DNA of 38,520 bases, taken from positions 1-38,520 of the forward strand of contig CANBDZ010000010.1 in the NCBI GenBank assembly GCA_947367375.1. The letters run 5' to 3'. The translations under genes were made by a program, and so were the position numbers. Under the pieces are notes generated by a model, which did no database searches, was not told the DNA's origin, and saw only the letters and a list, made by a program, of their open reading frames with translations. This DNA comes from an uncultured Bacteroidales bacterium. GTDB taxonomy: Bacteria > Bacteroidota > Bacteroidia > Bacteroidales > UBA932. How positions within the stretch are numbered: position 1 is the stretch's first letter; every line of letters starts with the position of its first letter. Shown piece by piece: positions 25,732 through 34,802 of the stretch.

Positions 25732-25781
25732 GATCCCCGATCGGGTCGGGGATGACGACTACATTAAGTCGGGAATGACAT
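25732..25781. repeat. REP-like palindrome between GH30 and SusE/F genes
   Basis: A copy of the ATCCCCG...CGGGGATGAC hairpin lies at 25732-25756, followed by a degenerate half copy (AAGTCGGGAATGACA) ending at about 25780, next to the GH30 stop. It matches the family at 21118-21230 and may set the relative amounts of the two mRNAs. Confidence 0.75.
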
Positions 25782-27370
25782 TACTCCTGCCAGATAAGAG
25801 ATGCGAGGCTCCTTGCAGGTACCTTGTATTTAACTGTGTGCTTAGTGCTTCCGAATACGAAATCCTGATCCTTAGCGCTGTTGTTACAGATGATAGCTCC
25901 AACTGTGTTGTCAGGGTTGAGATACATCTGGATTTCGAGTCCTGAAGGAAGGTCAAATGTCTTGATCTTCATTCTTCTTGCACCCGGCTTGAGGGCAACA
26001 GAAGCGTGAGCGCAGTCAAACCAATGGCTGTTCTTCACGATGGTCTTGTAGTCAGCTGAGTTGATGGTCACACCACCATAGCAAGTCTTGCAAGATCCGT
26101 CGTGTCTGCTGTACGGTCCTCTCTTGTCATCAAGCATGAGATTCCAGAGAACTGTACCTCTACCGCCACGTGAAAGTACTCCAAGGAACATTGTCGAGTA
26201 GTCGTTAAGGAGACAGTTAGAGAGGAAGTTGAAATTCCATCTGTCTTCCCAACCACCTATCCACTCTCCGATAGAAGCCTCTGTGAAGTAGATCTTCTTC
26301 TCAGGATTTGCAGCGTAGATCTCGTTGAGCTCAGTCACGCTTCCACCGTAGTTGTGCCAAGCAGAACCGTCAGCCCATTTGTAAGCCTCAGGGTCTGCAT
26401 AGATGTTGAGAGGATAGTTGTCCTGACCTTCCTTGCCGTCATAATTGAAGTTATGGTCGAAAAGGAGAATCTCCACATCAGCAAGACCAGCCTTGTCCAT
26501 TGCTGGACCGAGAACCTTCACGAACTCCTTCTGATCCTGCCAAGGCATTACCAGAGACATAGAGTTACCAGGGTTAAGAGGCTCGTTCTGCATTGTGATC
26601 GCGTGGATGTCGAATCCCTCGGCCTCCATTGTCTGGATCCACTTCACGAAGTACTCAGCATATTCATCATAGCAAGACGGCTTGAGACGGCCACCTGTCC
26701 ATGAGTTGTAAGTAGTCTCGTCAGTAACAGGAACATTGAACTTAGACACGTCCCAGCTGCTGCCGCCAGGCATCTGACACTTCATCCACTGAGGGCAAGA
26801 CCAAGGTGAACCGATGATCTTCACGTCAGGGTTGATAGCGTAGATCTCCTTAAGAACAGGGAAAAGATAAGTCTTGTCCTCTGTGTGAACTGCGAAGTTC
26901 TCAAGACCCGGCTTGTCACACCAGGTGTAGTTGTCATCAAGACAGAAGTCAGAAGCACCGATAGACACACGGATGAGGCTCATACCTGCACCTTTCTCGC
27001 GAGAGAATGTCTCCTCAAGGAAGGCTGTTCTGTCCTCCGGAGCCATCTTGAGAAGGTTGTAGGCAGCAGCTGTTGTAACTGCAAGACCGAAACCATCTAC
27101 AGGCTCAGCAGCGAGAGATGTCTTGTCATAAGTAACCTGATAAGGAGACATGCTGCCTGGCTTACCGAAGTTGAAAGTGCTTCTCTCGAACTGCATCTGG
27201 CTGTCAGCTGTAGTGACGTATGCCACTACATCTTTAGTCACAACCTCCGGCTTTGGTTCTGGAGTGTCAGTGTTGTTTTCATTCTGGCCGTTGTCCGGCT
27301 TGTCTGTAGTGCAGTTGCATGCACACAGACAAGCGAGGACTCCGGAAAGAAATATCTTTGATATTTTCAT
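25781..27370 (-). CDS. Glycoside hydrolase family 30 lipoprotein
   Basis: This protein of about 530 aa is a GH30 retaining glycosidase. Motifs include VDGFGLAVT, SPWSCPQWMK, the acid/base E266 in MQNEPLNPG, AWHNYGG, and the nucleophile E367 in YFTEASIGEW (numbering from 27379). The N-terminus is a lipoprotein-type signal with several cysteines (LACLCACNC) and a proline/glutamate-rich linker. The chosen ATG at 27370 begins MKISKIFLSG; 27379 is an alternative. Its position after susC-susD and before a surface glycan-binding protein matches the Bacteroides beta-1,6-glucan locus with a GH30_3 enzyme. Beta-1,6-glucan is the best substrate guess. Confidence 0.9.
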   Translation of the reverse strand: MKISKIFLSGVLACLCACNCTTDKPDNGQNENNTDTPEPKPEVVTKDVVAYVTTADSQMQFERSTFNFGKPGSMSPYQVTYDKTSLAAEPVDGFGLAVTTAAAYNLLKMAPEDRTAFLEETFSREKGAGMSLIRVSIGASDFCLDDNYTWCDKPGLENFAVHTEDKTYLFPVLKEIYAINPDVKIIGSPWSCPQWMKCQMPGGSSWDVSKFNVPVTDETTYNSWTGGRLKPSCYDEYAEYFVKWIQTMEAEGFDIHAITMQNEPLNPGNSMSLVMPWQDQKEFVKVLGPAMDKAGLADVEILLFDHNFNYDGKEGQDNYPLNIYADPEAYKWADGSAWHNYGGSVTELNEIYAANPEKKIYFTEASIGEWIGGWEDRWNFNFLSNCLLNDYSTMFLGVLSRGGRGTVLWNLMLDDKRGPYSRHDGSCKTCYGGVTINSADYKTIVKNSHWFDCAHASVALKPGARRMKIKTFDLPSGLEIQMYLNPDNTVGAIICNNSAKDQDFVFGSTKHTVKYKVPARSLASLIWQE

Positions 27371-27382
27371 AGTTATCATCTA

Positions 27383-28897
27383 TTAATAACCTGCGTTCTG
27401 AACGAGGCTTGGGTTGTTGTCAAGAACGATCTGAGGGATCGGCATATAGACAGTCTCCTCTGTAAGAGGGAATCTTGGCTGCCAGTATGAGTCCTGCTCA
27501 GGCATTGCATCGTGGATGGCCTTAGCTTTGTCAAAGCTGTGACGGAGAAGGTCGAAGAAACGGAATCCCTCGAATGCAAGTTCAAGACGGCGCTCGTGGA
27601 GAATAGCGTCGATCATAGCCTCCTGTGATGAAGGTGCTGAAATCTCCTTGATACCTGCACGAGTACGGATCTTGTTGACATACTCAGTTGCTTCAGCAAA
27701 TTTACCCTGCATTGCAAGAGCCTCTGCGTGAAGGAGATAGATCTCACCAAGACGCATAAGGATGATAGAGGATGCATTTGTAGGCACCTTGTGCATAAAT
27801 GCATATGCATCACCTGGATAGTAGTTAGACCAGATAGCCTCATCGTAAACGATGCAGGCATTCTTTCTCTCAGTGTCCTTCTCTGCATCATAAGCAGCAA
27901 TGAGGTCACGTGAAGGAGTGATCCACTTGATCCAAGAGTAGCTGTCATCCGGATTGTAAGCATTTCTATGGAACATCATCCACACCCAGTTACCGTTTGA
28001 CTTTGTCCAAGAGATCTCGAAGATAGACTCAGTTGTGTTACGCACTGCGTCAGCCTCATCGTAAGCCCACATCTGACCATAGTCATCAACAAGCTTGTAG
28101 TTGTAAGACTCAACTGCAGCGCAATGCTCAGCTACCTTGTTCCAATCCTGGAGGCCGGCCTTAGGCTCAGCATAGATTCTTGCAAGCATACCGTGAGCGA
28201 AAGCCTTGGTAAATAGGTGTTTGTTGGCAGGATCAGTGTCAGGGGCATTCTGGCAAGCGAACTCAAGCTCCTCAATGATCTGAGCGTGTACTTCCGCGAT
28301 AGGTGTTCTTCCCGGATAATAGAGGTGATACACTTCCTCGATGTTCTCTGAAGTAATTGCAGGCGGAATGGTATTGACAAGCGGAATGTCACCCCAGAGA
28401 TATGACATCTGGAAGAGGTTCCATGCTCTCCAGCAGTAAGCCTCAGACTTCCACTCCTTATACTCCTTGTCTGTCATGGAAGGATCTGCTTCCTTAATGC
28501 GGTCGATGTTGCAGATGATGTTGTTACAGTTGCTCACCTGAGTCTGATACCAGTCCCAGTCACGGACAACGTTCTTGTTTTCACCGTCCTGTCTGTTGGC
28601 TTCGATAGCCATCAGCTCACCGGTTCCGGGGTTTCCGCCGTATGCGTTGTCTGCACGGCACTCTGCATATACAAGCCAGTCAAGGTAGCCTTTCTCCTGG
28701 ATGTCCTTGGTCCAGCTGCTGTAGATTGCGTCTCTGAGACCCTTCATATCCTCTCTTATAGAGTACTGTGACTCTCCTGCCTCTTCATTTACTTCCACAT
28801 TTCCCTCGTTGTAGCCTGTTTCAGGGAAGAGAAGCAAATCGCAAGAAGAAAAGACAATAAGGGAAGCGAGAGCTAAAGTTGTATATATCTTTTTCAT
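27383..28897 (-). CDS. SusD/RagB-family outer-membrane lipoprotein
   Basis: This 504-aa lipoprotein (lipobox FSSC, C19) has the SusD fold: an N-terminal helical TPR region with YCWRAWNLFQMSYLWGDIPLV and a C-terminal RagB/SusD block with FLLRLGEIYLLHAEALAMQG-like text (here ILMRLGEIYLLHAEA) and ELAFEGFRFFDLLRH. It caps the SusC channel and binds the glycan. It begins 19 bases after the susC stop, and the GH30 frame follows closely. Confidence 0.95.
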   Translation of the reverse strand: MKKIYTTLALASLIVFSSCDLLLFPETGYNEGNVEVNEEAGESQYSIREDMKGLRDAIYSSWTKDIQEKGYLDWLVYAECRADNAYGGNPGTGELMAIEANRQDGENKNVVRDWDWYQTQVSNCNNIICNIDRIKEADPSMTDKEYKEWKSEAYCWRAWNLFQMSYLWGDIPLVNTIPPAITSENIEEVYHLYYPGRTPIAEVHAQIIEELEFACQNAPDTDPANKHLFTKAFAHGMLARIYAEPKAGLQDWNKVAEHCAAVESYNYKLVDDYGQMWAYDEADAVRNTTESIFEISWTKSNGNWVWMMFHRNAYNPDDSYSWIKWITPSRDLIAAYDAEKDTERKNACIVYDEAIWSNYYPGDAYAFMHKVPTNASSIILMRLGEIYLLHAEALAMQGKFAEATEYVNKIRTRAGIKEISAPSSQEAMIDAILHERRLELAFEGFRFFDLLRHSFDKAKAIHDAMPEQDSYWQPRFPLTEETVYMPIPQIVLDNNPSLVQNAGY

Positions 28898-28916
28898 TTT
28901 CTTTCCTTATTTAAAA

Positions 28917-31895
28917 TTAGAACTCAACGTTAACACCAAAAAGCACTGTCTTCACGCAAGGATAAGTACCCCAGTCGATACCCATTGATGTTGCGCTTGT
29001 ATACTGGCTCATTTCAGGGTCGTAGCCTGAGTAGTTTGTGAAGGTGATCATATTATCAAGAGTTATATATGGCTGAACTCTGTTGATGTTCGCCTTCTTG
29101 AGAGCCGGATGAGTGATGTCGTATGATAGAGTGATGTTCTTCACCTTGAGGTACGAGCCGTCCTCGATCCATCTTGTAGACGCCCTGAGGTTGTCAAGCT
29201 CGTTAGCCTTTGGAATGTCTGTGATCTGTCCTGGGATTCTCCAACGTCTTACAACATCCTTGATCTGGTTTGCACCTGAGTACATACCGATCATCTCGAT
29301 CTTTGATGCATTGTAGATGTCGTTTCCAACTGAAGAAGTGAGGAGGATGCTGAGGTTGAGACCCTTCCAGCTTACAGTGTTTGTAAGACCGGCTGTGAAG
29401 AGAGGGTTGGCATCACCGATGTAATGTTTGTCGGCAGAAGTGATCTTGCCATCGTTGTTGTAGTCCTCATAGATGATCATACCGGTCTCAGGATCCACAC
29501 CCTTTGAGGTGTAGCCCCAGAAACGGGAGAGCGGCTGACCAGGAGTCATACGCACTACGTACTCGCTGAGAGCCTCTGAAGTCTGTGTAAAGTAATATAC
29601 AGGCTGAAGGTTGAGTTTCTCAAGCTTGTTGCGGTTCATAGAGATGTTGAAGTCCGTAGTCCATCTCCAGTCACCCTTCTCTACATTTACAGAATTGATT
29701 GCCATCTCGAGACCCCAGTTAGACATCTCACCCTCGTTACGATAGAGATTTGGATATGGAGGAGGAAGAGGAACGCTCAAAAGAAGGTTCTTTGTATACT
29801 TGTAGTAACCGTCGAGAGTTACAACGAGTTTACTGTTGAACATTGACCAGTCGATACCGATATTGGTCTGCGTGGTTGTCTCCCAGGTAAGTTCCTTGTT
29901 ACCGATGTTGCTCTTTGTTCCACGGGTAGGAGTTGCATCTGCAAACTCCCCCTTGGTCCAGTCATAATAGTTTATATTGTAGTTCTGAACCCACGCGTAA
30001 TCGCCAAGACCTGACTGGTTACCCTGCTGTCCCCATCCTGCACGGAGCTTGAGGTCGTTGATCCAAGTAACACCGCTCATAAAGTCCTCGCCGGAAATAC
30101 GCCAAGCAACTGATGCTGAAGGGAAGTAACCCCAACGGTTGCCAGGAGCGAGCTTTGAAGAACCGTCCGCACGGAAGTTCACTGTCACATAGTACTTGCT
30201 GTCATAGTTGTAAGCCACACGACCGAGATATGACATAATGGCCCACTCTGAAAAGCCCTGGCTCTGTCCTCTGAGACCGCCCTTGTTACCTCCGTTGAGA
30301 CCGAAGATCACATTGTTGTAGTCAGGTGAGAAGTGGCTTCTTGAGCCATAGAGGTTCTCCCAACGTGAAGTTGTTGCAGATGTACCTGCCATAGCCTCGA
30401 GGTTGTGCTTTGCATTCCAGGTGTTGTTATATGTGAAGATGTTGTCATACACCATTCTCAGATCATCACTTCTTTCAGAAGATGCCTCACCGTGCTGTGT
30501 ACGGCCGTAAGAAGTCTTGATCGGGTCGAGGAAATAGAAGCTGTGTACCCATCTGCGGTCCATAGATACTGTAGACTTGAATCTCAGGTTCTTTGAGAAG
30601 TTGATCTGAGCATATCCTGTGAGGAGGAGGCGGTCAGTCTCAGTGTAGTTATTCTCTGTTCTGGCAAGGTTTTCTGAAGGAGTAGTGAGGTTGGCTCCGT
30701 AGAACTCTGTCCAGTACCAGTTAGGGTTGGTCTCGCTCCAAGGCTTCGCATATGTAGGAGTGTTGACAACTGAAAGAACCACACCTGCTCGGTTAGAACC
30801 TGTACCTGAGATGATACCGTTGTTCTTGTAGTGTGAGAATGCGATGTCAGTTCCGACATTCAACCAGTCATAAAGGTCTGAATCGAAGCTTGCCTTTACA
30901 TTGAAACGCTTGTTGTAAGCTACCGGAAGGATACCCTCTTCATCAGAGTAACCACCACTGATGTAGTATCTCATATCCTCGTTTGCGTTCGACACAGAGA
31001 GCTGGTAGTTCTGGTTGATACCTGTCTTGTAAGTCTCCTCGAACCAGTCTGTCTCATCCTTAAGACCGTCAGGAAGCTTCACTGCACCGATTTCATCCAT
31101 AAGCTCCTTGTACTCAGCCACATTCAGAACCTCGTATGTCTTTGCTACGTTTGCAAGACCTACTGAAGCGTTGAAGCTCAGCTGAGGACCTTTGCTCTTC
31201 TTACCCTGCTTGGTAGTGATGAGAACGACACCATTCGCAGCACGTGAACCGTAGATTGCAGCTGAAGAGGCATCCTTGAGGATCTGCATTGTCTCGATGT
31301 CCTGTGGAGAGAGGTATGCGATTGCATAGTTACCGGTTCCTACTGGAACGCCGTCCACAACATAGAGAGGGTCGTTAGAAGAAGCGATAGAAGAAGCACC
31401 GCGCACGCGGACTGTCATACCTGCTCCTGGAAGACCGCTGGTCTGCTGCACGGTCACACCGGCAACCTTACCCTGGATGAATCCTGAAGCCTCTGTTACA
31501 GGACGAAGCTTCATATCCTCTGTCGAAACAGTTGAAACGGCTGTGGTGAGGTCCTTCTTGCGGACTGTACCATAACCGATGGCTACGACTGCATCGAGGA
31601 CCATTGCCTCTTCAGCAGATGTAACGTCGATGATCGCACGGTTGTTGACCGCTTCAAGGACTGTCTGGTAGCCAAGTGCGGTAAACTCCAGAGTTGCTGT
31701 TCCCTTGGAAACTGTAATCTGGTAGTTACCATCAATGTCAGTGGTAGTACCGTTCTGGGTACCCTGTTCCATAACTGTCATTCCAATGATAGGAAATCCG
31801 TTCTGGTCCACCACCGTACCCTTTACAGAATGCTGCTGAGCGTAAGTTGCCACGCTGATGAAAAGCAGCACCACCATAGTCAGATATTTTCTCAT
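28917..31895 (-). CDS. SusC/RagA-family TonB-dependent transporter
   Basis: This 992-aa outer-membrane importer has a signal peptide (cleavage after ATYAQ), a carboxypeptidase-regulatory-like domain at about 22-100 (KGTVVDQNGFPIIGMTV), a plug domain (VVAIGYGTVRKKDLTTAV, DPLYVVDGVPVG, SAAIYGSRAANGVVLITTK) and a beta-barrel ending in an aromatic-rich strand (VLFGVNVEF). It lacks the N-terminal STN domain, so it is not itself a sigma/anti-sigma signalling receptor. It imports the oligosaccharides released by the GH30 enzyme. A TACTTTTG -7 box lies at 31979-31986. Confidence 0.95.
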   Translation of the reverse strand: MRKYLTMVVLLFISVATYAQQHSVKGTVVDQNGFPIIGMTVMEQGTQNGTTTDIDGNYQITVSKGTATLEFTALGYQTVLEAVNNRAIIDVTSAEEAMVLDAVVAIGYGTVRKKDLTTAVSTVSTEDMKLRPVTEASGFIQGKVAGVTVQQTSGLPGAGMTVRVRGASSIASSNDPLYVVDGVPVGTGNYAIAYLSPQDIETMQILKDASSAAIYGSRAANGVVLITTKQGKKSKGPQLSFNASVGLANVAKTYEVLNVAEYKELMDEIGAVKLPDGLKDETDWFEETYKTGINQNYQLSVSNANEDMRYYISGGYSDEEGILPVAYNKRFNVKASFDSDLYDWLNVGTDIAFSHYKNNGIISGTGSNRAGVVLSVVNTPTYAKPWSETNPNWYWTEFYGANLTTPSENLARTENNYTETDRLLLTGYAQINFSKNLRFKSTVSMDRRWVHSFYFLDPIKTSYGRTQHGEASSERSDDLRMVYDNIFTYNNTWNAKHNLEAMAGTSATTSRWENLYGSRSHFSPDYNNVIFGLNGGNKGGLRGQSQGFSEWAIMSYLGRVAYNYDSKYYVTVNFRADGSSKLAPGNRWGYFPSASVAWRISGEDFMSGVTWINDLKLRAGWGQQGNQSGLGDYAWVQNYNINYYDWTKGEFADATPTRGTKSNIGNKELTWETTTQTNIGIDWSMFNSKLVVTLDGYYKYTKNLLLSVPLPPPYPNLYRNEGEMSNWGLEMAINSVNVEKGDWRWTTDFNISMNRNKLEKLNLQPVYYFTQTSEALSEYVVRMTPGQPLSRFWGYTSKGVDPETGMIIYEDYNNDGKITSADKHYIGDANPLFTAGLTNTVSWKGLNLSILLTSSVGNDIYNASKIEMIGMYSGANQIKDVVRRWRIPGQITDIPKANELDNLRASTRWIEDGSYLKVKNITLSYDITHPALKKANINRVQPYITLDNMITFTNYSGYDPEMSQYTSATSMGIDWGTYPCVKTVLFGVNVEF

Positions 31896-31978
31896 ACGGT
31901 AGAAATTAGTTGTTTATAAAAATTGGTTAGTTTGTGAGTTTTCAACTCTTAGCCCCCTACGGGGTCGGTATATTAGAA

Positions 31979-31986
31979 CAAAAGTA
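31979..31986 (-). promoter_or_regulatory. -7 box (TACTTTTG) of the sus operon
   Basis: The minus strand reads TACTTTTG, an exact TAnnTTTG match, about 84 bases before the susC ATG. The leader contains a small hairpin, CCCCGTAGGGG, near 31952-31963. No sigma/anti-sigma or hybrid two-component regulator is adjacent. Confidence 0.5.
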
Positions 31987-32032
31987 GTAATTATATCGAG
32001 AAAATGAGCATATAATTGAAAGTTTTACACAC

Positions 32033-32071
32033 AAAAAATGGGGGCTGGATTGAACTCCGCCCCCATTTTTT
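32033..32071. terminator. Bidirectional terminator after the Cys-motif membrane protein gene
   Basis: A perfect 13-bp inverted repeat, AAAAAATGGGGGC with GCCCCCATTTTTT, surrounds a 13-nt loop. The A and T tracts make it work in both directions. It lies 21 bases after the stop of the 265-aa gene and upstream of the sus promoter. Confidence 0.95.
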
Positions 32072-32092
32072 GCTCTTTCGTGCCGATATATT

Positions 32093-32890
32093 TTATTGCT
32101 CTGAATTATCGTTGGCCGCTTCCCATTCGGACACGGTCTCTTCCGGTACACGCTTGAATACATATTTTCCGAGAAAGGCTTCCGGAGCCATTACCGGAGA
32201 GAACACCTCTCCGTAGCAGACCATTTCGTTTTCATTGATGGAAGCTATGGTGAAAGTCGTCTCGTTGCCGTACCTTCCTATCACCAGAGCATTGCTTTCC
32301 CAGAAGTAGCAGTAGTCCAGAGTCTTAGGAGTTTCCTCATCAGCAAGATACTGCCAGATCACATCCTCTGATTTTGCCACATATCTGCGAGGATTGTAGT
32401 CCTGGATCTTTGGCAGGATGTTCTCCCCAAGCCTTCCTCCGGGATAGACATCATAGACCTCAGCTTCCTGCCAGCCGGCATTCAGGAAAAACTGCATGAA
32501 GACTTCGCGCGGAATGAGGTCGAAGACAAGGTTTTCTCCGAGGGTCACGTTGTCCGGAATTGCAGGATCTCCCACTTGCGGACCTTCTATGTAGCCGTCT
32601 ACCTGAGGCACGTCCCCGGTCAGAGTCAAGGTTGAGTCGCAGGACAGGAGGGCCGGGGCGACGGCGGCGAGGCCTAGGGAGACGCCGACCAGGCGTGTCG
32701 TGCGGCCTGCAGCACGGCGGCGTGCAAGCTGGTTTTCAAGGTAGCGTACCTCTGCCTCACACTTAGGGCAAGTTCCGGCACAGTCACCTTTATGCTGACA
32801 TTCTGATGTGATGAATTCGATTCCGTTTTCTTCTGCTATCTGCTTTCTGATGTCCTTCAGAATCCTGCAGACTTCTTTTCCTCTTGGCAT
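32093..32890 (-). CDS. Membrane protein with Cys-rich N-terminus, radical SAM partner
   Basis: This 265-aa protein has three parts. Residues 1-62 are a charged helical region with C8 and the motif ECQHKGDCAGTCPKCEAEV (C31, C37, C41, C44), which could bind zinc or an iron-sulphur cluster. Residues about 67-83 form one hydrophobic helix ending LLSC. The remaining 180 residues are soluble, aromatic- and acid-rich, with no known fold that I can name. The same N-terminal pattern occurs, from memory, in many Bacteroidota hypothetical proteins with varied C-termini. It lies 12 bases after a radical SAM gene and before a strong terminator, so the two form an operon. Function unknown; it may be the radical SAM enzyme's substrate. 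Confidence 0.7.
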   Translation of the reverse strand: MPRGKEVCRILKDIRKQIAEENGIEFITSECQHKGDCAGTCPKCEAEVRYLENQLARRRAAGRTTRLVGVSLGLAAVAPALLSCDSTLTLTGDVPQVDGYIEGPQVGDPAIPDNVTLGENLVFDLIPREVFMQFFLNAGWQEAEVYDVYPGGRLGENILPKIQDYNPRRYVAKSEDVIWQYLADEETPKTLDYCYFWESNALVIGRYGNETTFTIASINENEMVCYGEVFSPVMAPEAFLGKYVFKRVPEETVSEWEAANDNSEQ

Positions 32891-32902
32891 AGTGTAGTGC
32901 TT

Positions 32903-33529
32903 TTATCGTTTTATATAATCAAATCTGTCGAAGTTGGTGAAGCCGAGACTCTGCAGCTGTCTGACGCTGCTGTCTCTGTCCTCGTCCGTGTTGAATTCCG
33001 GAATCAGCGGGATCCTTATGCGGCATTTGCCAGCCACGCCTTCAGAAGCCAGAAGCTTCAGATTATCAAGAACTTGACTATTGCATATCCCTGTATATTC
33101 CCGATATATTTCCGGATTCATATCCTTTATGTCGATCACGAATTCGTCGATCAGCGGGATCAGCCTCCTGACGTGCTCCTGCGGGACATTCATGGCGGTC
33201 TCTATGTTGAGTTTCCACTCCTTCGGGCATATCCTCCGGAACTCCTCTATGAACCTGCTGCGGAGGGCCGGTTCTCCCCCGCCGAATGTGATTCCTCCGC
33301 CTGTCGCCTGGAAGTACAGATCGTCCACGCTAACCCTTGCCAGAAGCTGCTCAGGAGTCATTTCAGTGTAGGTGGAGCCTTCCTTCCAGGTCTGGGGATT
33401 CAGGCACCAGCGGCAGCGGAGCGGGCAGGCGTGGAACGCCACCAGGGTGGTCACGCCAGCGCCGTCCGTAGCTATCCTGAGCCGCGAAACAGCAGTTACC
33501 GGAGCCTTTATTTCAGAAATCTGTCCCAT
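32903..33529 (-). CDS. Radical SAM activating-enzyme-like protein
   Basis: This compact protein (about 208 aa) has the radical SAM motif ACPLRCRWC, with C35, C39 and C42 for the 4Fe-4S cluster, and GGGEP of the SAM site. Its blocks (FIEEFRRICPKEWKLNIETA, then IDEFVIDIKDMNPEIYREYT) match pyruvate formate-lyase activating enzymes. It lacks the extra ferredoxin insert of many activases, and no glycyl radical enzyme gene lies nearby. The frame reaches 33568, but ATG at 33529 (MGQISEIKAP) fits the family start. It is followed by the Cys-motif membrane protein gene. Confidence 0.85.
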   Translation of the reverse strand: MGQISEIKAPVTAVSRLRIATDGAGVTTLVAFHACPLRCRWCLNPQTWKEGSTYTEMTPEQLLARVSVDDLYFQATGGGITFGGGEPALRSRFIEEFRRICPKEWKLNIETAMNVPQEHVRRLIPLIDEFVIDIKDMNPEIYREYTGICNSQVLDNLKLLASEGVAGKCRIRIPLIPEFNTDEDRDSSVRQLQSLGFTNFDRFDYIKR

Positions 33530-33613
33530 GTTCGTAAATCTGTCCAAATAACGGCACAATATACACAATACTTCCGCACAGAAATTGAATTGTCACAAAA
33601 TAAACGGACATAT

Positions 33614-34798
33614 ATGAGAAACATAGCGAAATGGCTGGACAACGTACTCGTTGACGACCTACATATCTCCCCGGACATCGCCGGTTTTGTGAACACCGCG
33701 GTGCTGATAGCCGCACTGATAATAGCCACTGTCGGAATCAACTGGCTTATGCAGAGCATTTTCAGATGGATAACCAAAAGAAGCAGCAGCCTGGCTCACT
33801 CCAAGTGGCACAAGTTTCTGGTCAAAAGAAAAATCGGACATCACCTCATACTCCTCGTCACGGGATTTATCTTCTACAGTCTCACCTACATAGCATTCGA
33901 GAAGGGCACAGAAGTAATACGGGTACTGCACAGAATCGACATCGTCTATATGCTCATCGTGACGATAATGATCCTCAACGCCCTCCTGATGTCCTTCCTC
34001 GACTTCTACATGGCAAGCGGGAAAAACCGCAGCAGACCACTCCAGAGTCTGATTCAGGGCCTCCAGGTGATCCTCTATTTCGTAGGAGCGATCATCATTG
34101 TAGCTGTCATAATAGACAAGTCGCCGACAGTCCTTCTGACCGGACTCGGAGCCTCAGCCGCAGTGCTTATGCTCATATTCAAGGACAGCATCCTCGGCTT
34201 TGTCGCGGGAGTACAGCTCGCCCAGAACGACATGATCAAGCTCGGCGACTGGATCCAGATGCCAGACGGCAGCGCCAACGGCAACGTGGAGGAAATCACC
34301 CTCAACACCGTCAAGGTCCGCAACTGGGACAACACCCTCTCGATGATCCCGCCATATACCCTCGTCACCACCCCGTTCAAGAATTGGCGCGGAATGATGG
34401 AAAGCGGAGGCCGCAGGGCCGACAAGTGCATATATATCGACGTCAACACATTGGAAATATACACACCCGACATGGTCGGGGATATAATAAAAGCCGTTCC
34501 GGCGCTGGAGGCGCCTATACGGAAAAGGCAGGCCGAAGGCAGCTCGGAGATATCGACGAATGTCGGTATATATCGTTTATATATAGAGAATTATCTTAGG
34601 ACACACCCCAATGTGAATCCGGCGCTTGACATCATAGTAACACAAAAAGAAGCGACCGCCTATGGTCTTCCCATAGAGGTCTACTTCTTTACTAAAGAGA
34701 AAGCCTGGGCCGTGTACGAAAGGCAGCAGTCAGACATATTCGACCACCTGATGACTATCGTGTCGGAATTCGGGCTTAAGCTGTATCAGAGGCCTTAA
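33614..34798 (+). CDS. MscS-family mechanosensitive ion channel
   Basis: This 394-aa inner-membrane channel has about five hydrophobic helices. The pore helix and beta domain read TGLGASAAVLMLIFKDSILGFVAGVQLAQNDMIKLGDWIQMP, then VEEITLNTVKVRNWDNTLSMIPPYTLVTTPFKNW, typical of the larger YbdG-like MscS proteins. It releases solutes under osmotic downshock. An upstream open frame continues to 32897 but overlaps the radical SAM gene on the other strand; ATG 33614 begins MRNIAKWLDN and fits the family. The stop is four bases from the convergent esterase stop. Confidence 0.9.
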   Translation: MRNIAKWLDNVLVDDLHISPDIAGFVNTAVLIAALIIATVGINWLMQSIFRWITKRSSSLAHSKWHKFLVKRKIGHHLILLVTGFIFYSLTYIAFEKGTEVIRVLHRIDIVYMLIVTIMILNALLMSFLDFYMASGKNRSRPLQSLIQGLQVILYFVGAIIIVAVIIDKSPTVLLTGLGASAAVLMLIFKDSILGFVAGVQLAQNDMIKLGDWIQMPDGSANGNVEEITLNTVKVRNWDNTLSMIPPYTLVTTPFKNWRGMMESGGRRADKCIYIDVNTLEIYTPDMVGDIIKAVPALEAPIRKRQAEGSSEISTNVGIYRLYIENYLRTHPNVNPALDIIVTQKEATAYGLPIEVYFFTKEKAWAVYERQQSDIFDHLMTIVSEFGLKLYQRP

Positions 34799-34802
34799 AA
34801 GG

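Noticed and set aside
32897..33613. Upstream extension of the MscS reading frame
   Set aside because: It lies opposite the radical SAM gene, has no family similarity, and the MscS protein fits a start at 33614.
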